From NCBI GenBank assembly GCA_963847085.1, contig CAWJYO010000012.1, positions 1 through 64,000 on the forward strand: a stretch of 64,000 bases of DNA. The letters are read 5' to 3'. Positions 35,091 through 44,749 of this stretch are shown piece by piece (within the stretch, counting starts at the first letter, position 1; each line of letters begins with the position of its first letter). The position numbers were made by a program, and so were the translations under genes. A model generated the notes under the pieces. The model ran no database searches. It had not been told where the DNA came from and saw only the letters and a list, made by a program, of their open reading frames with translations. The stretch is from Ilyomonas sp963847085 (lineage in GTDB: Bacteria > Bacteroidota > Bacteroidia > Chitinophagales > Chitinophagaceae).

Positions 35091-36146
35091 ATGTCAAAAA
35101 AAATCATCATTACCGGCGGTGCAGGCTTTATCGGTTCGCACGTGGTACGTTTGTTTGTAAACAAATATCCCGATTACACCATCATCAACCTTGATGCTCT
35201 TACTTATGCGGGCAATTTAGAAAATTTGAAAGATGTTGAAAATGAGCCGAACTATCACTTTGAAAAAGTAAACATTTTAGATGCGGAGGCGATAAAAGAA
35301 GTGTTTGAAAAATATGGCGCAACTGATGTCATTCACCTTGCTGCAGAAAGTCATGTTGACCGTTCTATTGTAGCTCCGCTCGATTTTATTTATACCAATA
35401 TTGTTGGCACCGTAAATCTTTTGCATGCTGCAAAAGAGGCGTGGAAAGGAGATTACAATGGTCATCGGTTTTATCATATTTCTACCGATGAAGTGTATGG
35501 CACATTAGGCGCCGAAGGCTTGTTTACGGAAACCACACCTTACTCCCCCAATTCGCCTTATTCGGCAAGCAAAGCGTCGTCCGACCACTTTGTGCGGGCT
35601 TATAGCGAAACTTATGGATTGCCTGTTGTGGTAACCAATTGCAGCAACAATTACGGCCCCAATCATTTTCCCGAAAAGCTCATTCCATTGTTCATCAACA
35701 ACATCATTAATAAAAAGCCCCTGCCTGTTTATGGCAAAGGCGAGAACACACGTGACTGGCTGTTTGTAAAAGATCATGCGCGTGCTATTGACCTTGTTTT
35801 TCATGAAGGAGAAAACCGGGAAACTTATAATATCGGCGGCTTCAACGAATGGAAAAACATTGATCTGGTAAAACTGATGTGTTCGTTAATGGATGAAAAA
35901 TTAGGCAGAGAAAAAGGAGAAAGCGAGAAGTTGATTACTTACGTGAAAGACAGGCCGGGACACGATTTGCGCTATGCCATTGATGCTACAAAAATAAACA
36001 AAGAGTTAGGCTGGAAACCGAGCGTTACGTTTGAAGAAGGATTAAGCCAAACCATTGATTGGTATTTGCAAAACGAAGAATGGCTGAAGCACGTAACCTC
36101 CGGCGATTACCAGCATTATTACGAAGAGCAATACAGCAATAGATAG
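35091..36146 (+). CDS. rfbB: dTDP-glucose 4,6-dehydratase
   Basis: 351 residues, extended SDR. NAD-binding GGAGFIGSHV at the N-terminus, catalytic Thr in HISTDEVYG, YSASK (Tyr/Lys) and the C-terminal RPGHDLRYAID diagnostic of RmlB. Second step of dTDP-L-rhamnose synthesis. First of three codirectional genes; 79 bases to rfbC. One GCAAAAACAAA motif lies at 35024-35034 upstream. Confidence 0.95.
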   Translation: MSKKIIITGGAGFIGSHVVRLFVNKYPDYTIINLDALTYAGNLENLKDVENEPNYHFEKVNILDAEAIKEVFEKYGATDVIHLAAESHVDRSIVAPLDFIYTNIVGTVNLLHAAKEAWKGDYNGHRFYHISTDEVYGTLGAEGLFTETTPYSPNSPYSASKASSDHFVRAYSETYGLPVVVTNCSNNYGPNHFPEKLIPLFINNIINKKPLPVYGKGENTRDWLFVKDHARAIDLVFHEGENRETYNIGGFNEWKNIDLVKLMCSLMDEKLGREKGESEKLITYVKDRPGHDLRYAIDATKINKELGWKPSVTFEEGLSQTIDWYLQNEEWLKHVTSGDYQHYYEEQYSNR

Positions 36147-36225
36147 CTGTGAGTTATAAGTTACAAGTATACAAGATCAAAGCTCGAAGCTCGCGGCTCA
36201 TAGCTCAGTCTAGCTAAAAAACATT

Positions 36226-36768
36226 ATGAAAGTAGAACAAACACCACTGAAAGATTGTTTCATTATACATGATACCATTATTAAAGACAACCGTGGTTAT
36301 TTTTTTGAAAGCTTCAATCAAAATAAATTTAAAGAGGCAACCGGCTTAACGCTGCATTTTGTGCAGGATAATCAATCGGCTTCTACCAAAGGCGTACTGC
36401 GCGGTTTGCATTTTCAAAGGGGCGAGTGGGCACAGGCAAAACTGGTTCGGGTTATACAAGGTTCGGTATTAGATGTGGCGGTTGATTTGCGGAAAGATTC
36501 GCCTACTTACGGTCAGCATTTTGCTATTGAACTCACCGAAGATTCGCATACGCAATTCTTTGTTCCGCGCGGCTTTGCGCACGGCTTTGTGGTGCTGAGC
36601 GACAGAGCAACGTTCTTTTACAAATGCGATAATTTTTACAACAAAACAGCCGAAGGCGGATTGGCTTATAACGATCCACAATTGGCCATCAATTGGCAGT
36701 TGCCAAACAACGAGCTGATTTTATCAGAAAAAGATTTAGTGAATCCATTTCTTAAGGACATTTCATAA
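36226..36768 (+). CDS. rfbC: dTDP-4-dehydrorhamnose 3,5-epimerase
   Basis: 180 residues, cupin fold. Conserved DNRGYFFESFNQ, the active-site His region GVLRGLHFQ, Asp/Lys in VLDVAVDLRKDSPTYGQ, and FVPRGFAHGFVVLS. Normal length. 12 bases separate it from rfbA. Confidence 0.95.
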   Translation: MKVEQTPLKDCFIIHDTIIKDNRGYFFESFNQNKFKEATGLTLHFVQDNQSASTKGVLRGLHFQRGEWAQAKLVRVIQGSVLDVAVDLRKDSPTYGQHFAIELTEDSHTQFFVPRGFAHGFVVLSDRATFFYKCDNFYNKTAEGGLAYNDPQLAINWQLPNNELILSEKDLVNPFLKDIS

Positions 36769-36780
36769 ATATCTTCCATC

Positions 36781-37638
36781 ATGAAAGGAATCATATTGGC
36801 CGGTGGCTCAGGTACGCGGTTATATCCCATTACAAAAGGCATCAGCAAGCAAATTATGCCGGTGTACGATAAGCCGATGATTTATTATCCGCTGTCTGTT
36901 TTAATGCTTGCCGGCATTCAGGAAGTGCTCATCATTACAACGCCCGAAGATTCATCGCAATTTCAACGTTTGCTGGGCGATGGCAGTGCTGTGGGTTGCT
37001 CGTTTACTTATGCCGTGCAGGAAAAACCAAACGGTCTGGCGCAGGCATTTGTAATTGGAGAACAGTTTATTGGTAATGATAAAGTGGCTTTGGTTTTGGG
37101 CGATAATATCTTTCATGGTTCGGGCTTTAGCAAGTTGCTGCAATCGTTTAATGATGTAGATGGCGCCGCCATTTTTGCTTATGAAGTAAGCGACCCTGAA
37201 CGTTATGGCGTGGTTGATTTTGATGAGAATTTTAAAGCATTTTCTATTGAAGAAAAACCGGCAAAACCAAAAAGCCGCTATGCTGTTCCGGGCTTGTACT
37301 TTTATGATAATGAAGTGGTGAACATCGCTAAAAACATCCCGCCTTCTCCGCGTGGCGAATATGAAATCACCGACGTAAACAGAGTGTATTTAGAGCGGGG
37401 CAAACTGCAAGTTGGTGTAATGAATCGTGGCTATGCGTGGTTGGATACCGGCACCTTTGATTCGTTAAGCGATGCTGGTGAATATGTGCGTGTGATTGAA
37501 AAAAGGCAAGGCACAAAGATTGGTTGCATTGAAGAGATCGCTTACAAAATGGGCTTTATTAATTATGACCAACTTATGAAGCAGGCAGAGCTGTATGCGA
37601 AGAGTGGTTATGGGAAGTATTTGAAAGGAGTAAAGTAG
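36781..37638 (+). CDS. rfbA: Glucose-1-phosphate thymidylyltransferase
   Basis: 285 residues. Nucleotidyl-transfer signature GGSGTRLYPITKGISKQIM, then LGDNIFHG, EVSDPERYGVVDF, EEKPAKPKS and WLDTGTFDSL. First step of the dTDP-rhamnose pathway. The order B-C-A lacks rfbD in this window, so the reductase must be elsewhere, or another end product is made from the 4-keto intermediate. Confidence 0.95.
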   Translation: MKGIILAGGSGTRLYPITKGISKQIMPVYDKPMIYYPLSVLMLAGIQEVLIITTPEDSSQFQRLLGDGSAVGCSFTYAVQEKPNGLAQAFVIGEQFIGNDKVALVLGDNIFHGSGFSKLLQSFNDVDGAAIFAYEVSDPERYGVVDFDENFKAFSIEEKPAKPKSRYAVPGLYFYDNEVVNIAKNIPPSPRGEYEITDVNRVYLERGKLQVGVMNRGYAWLDTGTFDSLSDAGEYVRVIEKRQGTKIGCIEEIAYKMGFINYDQLMKQAELYAKSGYGKYLKGVK

Positions 37639-37848
37639 AAATTATTTTTTGCTAAAAAGTTTAGAGATTTGAAATAAACTGTACTTTTACAAAACTTTAT
37701 AGTCTTATTGGTGAGTTTAATGATTTTTAAAATAGAACAATTTACAAATTCAAATAAGTTAGAGAGCAAAGTATATTAACCAGTGTAAGCAAGAAAATAA
37801 AGCTTGCATAAAGTTGTAAAAACATATTAAAAGATAAATTTAGAGCGC

Positions 37849-37892
37849 AGAGGCGCCGGTGTTTCAGAAATGAAGCGTCGGCGCTTTTTTAT
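37849..37892 (+). terminator. Terminator downstream of the rfb genes
   Basis: GCGCCG ... CGGCGC arms with a ~20-base loop followed by TTTTTT, about 210 bases after rfbA. The 275-base gap between rfbA and 37914 contains nothing else I recognise. Confidence 0.65.
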
Positions 37893-37913
37893 TTATATTC
37901 AAAAAGAAATTGT

Positions 37914-38147
37914 ATGTGTCAGATTAAACAAATTATGGGGATGTTTGATTCTCAAGATGACAGCGATGTTATTTTGGCAATCCAAATTGTCGATAGTAAG
38001 ATGGAACAAGGCAATGACGCTTTTATATTGGAACTACATCGTGTTTTAAGTGAGTATGATCCAACCCGTTTTCCAATCAGAGATTTTTTCACTTTGATAA
38101 AAGATACACAAGCTATGGTAAGTGACTACTGTCGCGTGATTAAATAA
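37914..38147 (+). CDS. Small protein of unknown function
   Basis: 77 residues (or 70 from the ATG at 37935, MGMFDSQDDSDVIL). Acidic, helical (KMEQGNDAFILELHRVLSEYD). No family recognised. It lies just before a DUF4258/DUF2283 pair in the same direction and may be part of that module. Confidence 0.45.
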   Translation: MCQIKQIMGMFDSQDDSDVILAIQIVDSKMEQGNDAFILELHRVLSEYDPTRFPIRDFFTLIKDTQAMVSDYCRVIK

Positions 38148-38171
38148 TAATTTTTAAATGTTTTTAATATT

Positions 38172-38420
38172 ATGCTCAATTATTCAAATCATTTTTTAGA
38201 GCAAATGCAATTAAGAAGTCTTTCAATTAAAAATGTTGAAGACGCATTGCAAAGTCCTGATAGTATTGTTATAGAAGATGACTTAACGGTTTATCAAAAA
38301 ATGATAATTGAAAGTAATAAACCTTATCTGCTTCGTATATTTGTGAATGAACATAAACAGCCGCCCGTAGCGGTTACAGTTTACAAAACATCGAAGATTG
38401 ATAAATATTATTCATCATGA
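38172..38420 (+). CDS. DUF4258 protein, probable toxin-like partner
   Basis: 82 residues. NHFLEQMQLRSLSIKNVEDAL is the family N-terminus (the HxxxRM-type segment), followed by VYQKMIIESNKPYLLRIFVNE and VTVYKTSKIDKYY. DUF4258 proteins share the small RelE-like size and commonly precede DUF2283. The stop overlaps the next start as ATGA, so the two are coupled. Confidence 0.75.
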   Translation: MLNYSNHFLEQMQLRSLSIKNVEDALQSPDSIVIEDDLTVYQKMIIESNKPYLLRIFVNEHKQPPVAVTVYKTSKIDKYYSS

Positions 38421-38611
38421 AAGTAAGATACGATAAAGAATCGGATGTGTTGTATATCCAACTCAATGATAACCCAATTGCTGAAAGTGATAGTGATAAA
38501 CCTGGCATCGTACTCGACTATGATAACTCTGCAAACATTGTTGGCATTGAGGTTTTAAATGCTTCTCAAAAAATGGGAAAGCCATTGCAGGTAGAATATG
38601 AAGTTGTATAG
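38417..38611 (+). CDS. DUF2283 protein, partner of DUF4258
   Basis: 64 residues. KVRYDKESDVLYIQLNDNPIAESD and PGIVLDYDNSANIVGIEVLNAS are the standard DUF2283 pattern. Found widely as the second gene of a two-gene module with DUF4258, proposed to be a toxin-antitoxin-like system. Four-base overlap with the upstream gene. Confidence 0.85.
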   Translation: MKVRYDKESDVLYIQLNDNPIAESDSDKPGIVLDYDNSANIVGIEVLNASQKMGKPLQVEYEVV

Positions 38612-38633
38612 CATTCTTATATCTTCATTATAA

Positions 38634-38667
38634 AAAAGCTCCGAACCTATTAAGATTCGGAGCTTTT
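38634..38667. terminator. Bidirectional terminator
   Basis: AAAAGCTCCGAA / TTCGGAGCTTTT with a ten-base loop, A and T flanks, between convergent DUF2283 and msrA. Adjoins a TTTGTTTTTGC motif at 38665-38675. Confidence 0.85.
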
Positions 38668-38684
38668 GTTTTTGCCGCATTTTC

Positions 38685-39374
38685 TTATTGCTGCGCTTTC
38701 AATTCTTCTTTAAATACCTTTTCAAACTTTTCCAGTTTAGGCCGTATCACATACTGGCAATACATCTGCCGTGGATTGTTGTTATAATAATTCTGATGAT
38801 AATTTTCAGCCGCATAAAAATTGGTAAACGGCTCAACCGCAGTAACAATGGGCTTGTTCCAGGCGCCGCTTTTATCCAGTTCTTCTTTATAATGCTCCGA
38901 CTTTTGTTTTTGCTCGTCATTATGATAAAAGATAACGCTGCGGTATTGCGTACCTACATCATTTCCCTGCCGGTTTAATGTGGTAGGGTCGTGTGTTTTC
39001 CAAAACACTTCCAGCAATTGATCAAACGTAACCTCTGAAGGATCGTAAATTACCTGCACCACTTCAACATAACCTGTTGCCCCTGTACAAACCTGCTCGT
39101 ATGATGGATTGGGAACGGTGCCGCCGCTGTAACCGCTAATCACTTTTTCAACGCCCTTAATGCGCTGAAAAAAAGCTTCGCTGCACCAAAAGCAGCCACT
39201 GCCAAATGTAGCAGTATCGGTGTGTGCAGAGATTTGCGTTGTATTTTTTTCTCCTGACAAATTCGACATAATTAATGCGTTCTGATTTTTTTGTTCAGCA
39301 CACGAAGGCAATGCAAACACTGTGCAAAGACCATGAAACAACAAGCATATATTCGCCACCAATCCGAGCTTCAT
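38685..39374 (-). CDS. msrA: Peptide methionine sulfoxide reductase A
   Basis: Reduces Met-S-sulfoxide. Active-site Cys in GSGCFWCSEAFF, GYSGG, YDPSEVTFDQLLEVFWKTHDPT and AENYHQNYY are all present. The ATG at 39374 (MKLGLVANICLLFHGLCTVF) gives a lipoprotein-like signal ending ALPSC, so the enzyme is probably envelope-anchored. The ORF extends upstream to 39410 without support. Confidence 0.93.
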   Translation of the reverse strand: MKLGLVANICLLFHGLCTVFALPSCAEQKNQNALIMSNLSGEKNTTQISAHTDTATFGSGCFWCSEAFFQRIKGVEKVISGYSGGTVPNPSYEQVCTGATGYVEVVQVIYDPSEVTFDQLLEVFWKTHDPTTLNRQGNDVGTQYRSVIFYHNDEQKQKSEHYKEELDKSGAWNKPIVTAVEPFTNFYAAENYHQNYYNNNPRQMYCQYVIRPKLEKFEKVFKEELKAQQ

Positions 39375-39479
39375 ATTGCAAATATGAAATAAGATGCTAC
39401 TTGCAAACAAGTTAATTCACAAATCTTAACCCTTCGTTTTAGATTAGTGCTATATGTTAGCAATATTGTCAGTTAGCCG

Positions 39480-40388
39480 ATGCAACTGTTCCTATTTTTT
39501 CGTACTGTTGTCGTTCATCTTGCATACTACTTAATGCCATCGCAACAATCATTTTCAAATAAAACAAAAGCTTCCGCTTCCGGTAAGCCAACAGAAATGG
39601 AGTGGGTGTATCCGCCACGCAATGCGGTGTTGCGATGCCTTCAGATTTTGTACAGCTTGTATGCTGTGCTTTGCTTTTTGATATTGATGTTTATTGCGCT
39701 GGTGCCTGTTTTAGTTTCGCCCCTTTTTGGAAAAGTACGTGGCGGAAACTTTGTGTATGGAGTTTGTAAACTATGGGCAATTACATGGTACACCCTGCTT
39801 AGCATTCGGCACGAAGAGATTTATGAAACACCACATGATACAAACAAGCAATACATTTTTGTAGCCAATCATACTTCATACATGGATATTCCGTCGGCGG
39901 TGCGCGTTGTGCATCAGCCCATTCGCATTTTGGGTAAATATGAAATGGTGAAGTACCCGGTGTTTGGCATCATTTATCGAATGGCAGTTGTTGTGGTTGA
40001 CAGAAGAAGCCCCGAACGCCGCGCTCAAAGTGTTCGTGCCCTGAAAGCTGCGCTGGCAAAGGAAATCAGCATTTTTATTTTTCCTGAAGGAACATTTAAC
40101 GAAACGCGCGAACCCTTAAAAGATTTTTATGATGGCGCTTTTCGCATTGCCATTGAAACGCGAACGCCCATCAAGCCCATTTTGTTTTTGGATACTTATG
40201 AACGAATGCACTATCGTGGCTTTTTAGAACTAACACCCGGCAAGTGCCGTTGTGTGTATTTGAATGAAATTGAAGTTCATTCTTACTCTTTGGATCAGAT
40301 CAAAGAGCTTCGCGAAAAAGTACATGCTATCATGCAAGAAGCATTGCGGCGTTACAACACTTATCCGTTGCCCTTGAATGTGTATTAA
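39480..40388 (+). CDS. plsC: 1-acyl-sn-glycerol-3-phosphate acyltransferase-like protein
   Basis: PlsC-type acyltransferase in phospholipid synthesis. HxxxxD motif in VANHTSYMD and the FPEGT substrate motif are present, with PIRILGKYEMVKYPVFG between them. A membrane helix at about residues 50-75 anchors it. The start may be the ATG at 39480 or MPSQQ at 39534; the first 18 residues are hydrophobic but unconserved in appearance. About 302 residues. Confidence 0.82.
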   Translation: MQLFLFFRTVVVHLAYYLMPSQQSFSNKTKASASGKPTEMEWVYPPRNAVLRCLQILYSLYAVLCFLILMFIALVPVLVSPLFGKVRGGNFVYGVCKLWAITWYTLLSIRHEEIYETPHDTNKQYIFVANHTSYMDIPSAVRVVHQPIRILGKYEMVKYPVFGIIYRMAVVVVDRRSPERRAQSVRALKAALAKEISIFIFPEGTFNETREPLKDFYDGAFRIAIETRTPIKPILFLDTYERMHYRGFLELTPGKCRCVYLNEIEVHSYSLDQIKELREKVHAIMQEALRRYNTYPLPLNVY

Positions 40389-40467
40389 TTGTTATTGAAA
40401 AATTCTGCCAAAAACAAAAGAGAAGGTTCAGTGCTAGTGTTCTTATAAAATTAATAGTTCAGGAACT

Positions 40468-40510
40468 TTTTAAGACCTATGAGGTTTTGAAAACCTCATA
40501 GGTCTTAAAA
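40468..40510. repeat. Perfect hairpin repeat / terminator
   Basis: 21-base perfect arms (core AAGACCTATGAGGTTTT) with a single-base loop and T/A-rich ends, 80 bases after plsC. This sequence type recurs in many Bacteroidota genomes (from memory) and may serve as a terminator. Only one copy is in this window. Confidence 0.7.
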
Positions 40511-40627
40511 CGAGCTGAAAACAAAATATTGCCATTCTTTTTCAATAATAAAACAACGGCGCCTCCGTTGTTTATGATAAACATTGCTGCGCTAACCTCC
40601 GCATGTTTTTAAAAGAAAATATCGTTT

Positions 40628-42218
40628 ATGATAAACACTATTGTCAAACATCTTCTGTTTGTCTTTGTTGATGAATATTTCGCTAACCGGCTTTCACAAG
40701 AAGGTAAAACATACGGTAAACTGATCAACCTCAAAACAGATGTCATTACCAATACACAGGAACGTGCGTTGATTGGCAACGGCACTCATGATGACGTAGA
40801 TGCCATTGCACTTGGCCTGAAAACAACGGCAGGTACTAATACCTTGTATCTACCTGCCGGAACTTATTTTTTGAAAAAAGAAGTTGCATTGTTTACTTCC
40901 GGTTTGCACATCAAAGGTGCAGGCATTGGCAAAACTATCATCAAATGGGATTCAACTTATGATGGCAATAATGCCATTTTTCAATCGAACGGAAAGAGCG
41001 ACCTGAGTTTTGAAGACATTACTTTTATGGGTAATCAAAAACAAGTAAAAGCTGTTCTTGAATTCAACAGTTATCCGGCTCAAAACAAAAACATTAGCGT
41101 TATCAATTGCGAGTTTGCAAACGTTTGGGCCAGGCAGGCAATCAATTTCGGCAATACGGCACCGGATCAAAAACATAGCAACGATAATGTATTGGTTGAT
41201 GGCTGCCATTTTTATAATATTTACAATCCTGCGCAAAAAGTTGTTTTTAACGATACCGACCCGAAATGTTACGGTATTAACCTGGCAGAAACCACCCTGC
41301 GAGCTGAGATTAAAAATTGTCATTTCGAGAATGTTAGCGGTGATGGCATTTTCGGCTGGGGTTCGGTGGAAAAACCCAGTTCAAAAGACAGCAATCCTTA
41401 TTACGGAAACTGGAATATTCATCACAATGATTTTAACCTTTGCTGGATGGGAATTGAAGTTAGCCGGCGGCGGTTTGGGAAGCCATCTCAACATTCATCA
41501 CAATAAACTGCGTTGCTCAACCCGCAACGAAGGATTTTTAATCAGTGCATGTAGTTATTATGCAAAGATTGATAGCAACACTTTGTATAATGTTGACCGG
41601 AGCTTAATTGAATTTGTGAGCATAGAAGGTGAAGTGAAAGACAATACAGGAATCATCACCACATACAACAGCACATCGGGCGGCGTGCCTCCTTCTGTTA
41701 CCGAAGCGCGTATTGATTGTATTCAGGCGTATGGCTTTAATAATCTGATTGACAACAACCATTTTACTTTGGACAGAACCAATCCCGACGATCATACGCC
41801 GAATGAGTTTAACGGCATCGCCATCGTTACGAAAACAACTACTCCTAAAGAGCAACACCTGAGCTACAAAGGCATTGATGATTTTACTGCATTCTGGACA
41901 ATCACCCACAATACCATCACAGGTTTTACACACAAAGCGGTGTACGCTAACAACGATAAAACAAGAAATGTAGTAATTCAAAACAATGTTTTTAAAAGTA
42001 CATTTGTTTCAACCAGCCCTATAGAAGTGTATGGCTATGATTGGGAAATTAGTAATAACACGATTGACTTAACAGGCACAACGCCAGCCGAAGCCAGCCA
42101 TGTGGTAAGTAAGTTTTATTTGCAGCAGGATAGAACCAACTCCCGTGTTACATCAAATAAAATTATTAATGGCAGTTGGGATAATGAACGTCATCGCTAC
42201 GACGATAAGCTTCAATAG
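40628..42218 (+). CDS. Right-handed beta-helix (pectate-lyase-like) protein (frameshifted)
   Basis: Two ORFs form one protein of about 530 residues. The first frame (NGTHDDVDAIALGLKTTAGTN, LYLPAGTYFLKK) is the N-terminal module of pectate-lyase-superfamily helices; repeated rungs (LEFNSYPAQNKNISVINCEF, LRAEIKNCHFENVSGDGIFG) follow. Skipping one base near 41461 joins GIEV to AGGGLGSHLNIHHNKLRC, continuing to the stop at 42218. No signal peptide is seen. Likely carbohydrate-binding or -cleaving; catalytic residues not identifiable. Confidence 0.7.
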
Positions 42219-42336
42219 CCGCTTTATTTTTACCTAAATTTCTATCTGTTGAAAATGTGGTAAGCAGATAAAAGTTGGAAACATTTTTGTTTTACCATAG
42301 AAGCCCGGTTTTTTAATCAAAAAATTTGTCTTCTGC

Positions 42337-42667
42337 ATGAAACGCAAAATTGTTATTGTTCTCTCTCTTGCTCGCTTCTTTCACTTCTGTTCAAACCTTT
42401 GCTAAAAACGATAAAAAAGCCGTTGAAGAAAAAGTGGCTGCTATGACGAAGGAACAAAAAGCGTCTCGTATTGCCGAGATAAAAGCGAGAGTGGAAGAGA
42501 TTAGAAATATGGACAAATCCAAACTTTCGGGTGCAGACAGAAAAGCTTTGCGACATGAGTTGAGAGACATGAATACAGAATCAAAAGCTTTGGGAACGGG
42601 TGGTGTTTACATTTCGCTTGGCGCTTTGATTGTGATTATTTTGTTGCTTATTCTTATCTTAAAATAA
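42337..42667 (+). CDS. Small envelope protein, unknown (frameshifted at codon 4-5)
   Basis: With one A removed from the A4 run at 42346-42349, the ATG at 42337 reads MKRKLLLFSLLLASFTSVQTFA, a normal signal peptide. The rest (KKAVEEKVAAMTKEQKASRI, then RKALRHELRDM) is a charged coiled-coil-like stretch, followed by a C-terminal helix (YISLGALIVIILLLILILK). Without the repair no good start exists. About 109 residues. No family name I can support. Confidence 0.6.
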
Positions 42668-42687
42668 AAGATCAATTCTATGTGATG

Positions 42688-42724
42688 AAAGCCGTCCCTA
42701 CAGTAATGCAGGAATGGCTTTTTC
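42688..42724 (+). terminator. Terminator
   Basis: AAAGCCGTCCC ... GGAATGGCTTTTTC, G-U pairs included, then T-rich. Stem and loop (CCCTACAGTAATGCAGGAA) are homologous to those of the terminator at 2228. Confidence 0.65.
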
Positions 42725-42783
42725 TTTTGTATTTATTCAAATAAAAAGAAGAAAGCATTTATCTTCATTCAACAATTGATGAT

Positions 42784-44749
42784 ATGAAACGATGGCTTTC
42801 CTTTCTTTTTTGTTTTATCGCTATTTCTGTATTTGCACAAAAACAAATCGCTGTAAACTCGCCCGATAATAATATTCGATTTTCATTCCAGTTCATTCAT
42901 TCCAAACCCTCGTACAGCGTGGCTTTCAAAGGGAAAACGTTGATTCAAAACGCAACGCTTGCACTGCAATTTGCTGATGCTTCTTTCTCAGGACATACTA
43001 AAATAGAACAGCCTATTTTTAAAGATACTACGGAAGAGTATAATTTGATAACAGGCAAAACAAGCCATGTAAACATCAGCTATCACGAAGCATTGATTCC
43101 ATTGCTGGATGCTTCACAAAAAAGAATGAACATTCGCGTAAAAGTGTTTAATGATGGCATTGCTTTTCGCTATGAATTTCCTCAGCAAAATGGCTGGAAA
43201 GATTATACTTTACTGGATGAAAACACAAGCTTCAATGTAACCGGCGATCCAATTGTTCATACACTCATGTTTGGCAATTATACTTCCTCGCACGAAGGCG
43301 TTTATCAAACCTTGCCCTTGAGTAAAGTGGTTGCCGATACTTTGATGGATCTGCCCGCTTTATTCGAGTTTTCAAACGGAATAAATATGGCCATTACAGA
43401 AGCTGCATTGCGCAATTATGCCGGGCATGTATTTAAGCAAACATGATGGTGTGCTGATGAGTAAATTATCGCCGCTACCCAACGGAAATGGGGCAAAAGT
43501 AAAAGCTGTTCTGCCGCATCAAACGCCCTGGCGCGTAATGCTTATCAGCGATAGGATAGGAGCATTGATAGAAAGCAATATCATCACTACTTTAAATGAA
43601 CCAAGTAAAACAAAAGACTGGAGTTGGTTAAAGCCTGGCAAAACCACATTTCCCTGGTGGAATGGTGATGTGGTTCCCGATACTTTGAATGCGCCGGGAA
43701 ATAATTTTGTTACTAACCAATATTATATTGATTTCTGTGCGAGAAATAACATTCAGTCGCATTCTGTTGTTGAATATGGTTTGCATCAGTGGTACACCGA
43801 TGATGGCGTTAGTTTTCAGCCCGGGCCTCATCCAGATGTTACGAAGCCGGTGCCAGGTTTAGACATGAAAGAGATATGCGATTATGCCCATAGCAAAGGC
43901 GTTGATGTACGCGTATGGGTTCATTTTTATGCGCTGTATCCAAAGCTCGATACGGCTTTTGCCGTTTTTGAAAAATGGGGTTTGAGTGGAATGATGGTTG
44001 ATTTTATGGACAGAGACGATCAGCAAATGGTGAACATGCAGGAAGAGATTTTAGAGAAAGCGGCACAGCATCATTTGCACATCCAGTTTCATGGCGCATA
44101 CAAGCCAACAGGTTTGAGCAGAACCTATCCCAATGAACTGACAAGAGAGGGCACGCGTAATTATGAAGTGGACAAATGGGACGATAAAGGTATCTCGCCC
44201 GACCATGATATTACCATGCCTTTTACACGCGGCCTGGCAGGCGCAACAGATTATCATTTGGGAGGTTTTCGGGCGGTTCCGCAAAATAAATTCAGACCAC
44301 AATATACACGCCCGTTGGTGCTGGGCACACGCTGCCACATGCTGGCCATGTATGTAGTGCTGGAAAGCAATTTAGGTATGGTGTGCGATTATCCTGAAGC
44401 GTATGAAGGACAGGAGGGATTTGATTTTATCCAAAAAGTTCCAACTACCTGGGATGAAACGAAAGTAGTGGATGCAAAGGTTAACCAATATATCACCATT
44501 GCACGAAGAAAAGGAACTGATTGGTATGTGGGAACCATTACCAATCATGAAGCACGGGATATACAAGTGCCATTATCTTTTTTAAAAGAAGGGGCTTATA
44601 CGGTTGCTATTTACAGCGATGCGGCTGATGTTGATACCAATCCAAATCATTTACAAAAACAAACCAAAACGGTAACTGCTAAGGATGTGATTTCATTGCA
44701 CATTGCACCTGGCGGCGGTGAAGTGATGCGCATTGTGTTGAACCGCTAA
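42784..44749 (+). CDS. GH97 alpha-glucosidase/alpha-galactosidase (SusB-like; frameshifted)
   Basis: Signal peptide (ends ISVFAQ), N-terminal beta-sandwich (SPDNNIRFSFQF ... FRYEFPQQ), (beta/alpha)8 barrel (NFVTNQYYIDFCARNNIQSHS, GVDVRVWVHFYALYPK, LSGMMVDFMDRDDQQM, LQFHGAYKPTG-type strand) and C-terminal domain. The frame breaks at 43423-43425; removing one G of GGG gives NYAGMYLSKHDG. Repaired length is about 655 residues. Acts on alpha-linked oligosaccharides with inversion or retention depending on subgroup. Convergent 3-base overlap with lutB. Confidence 0.85.
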
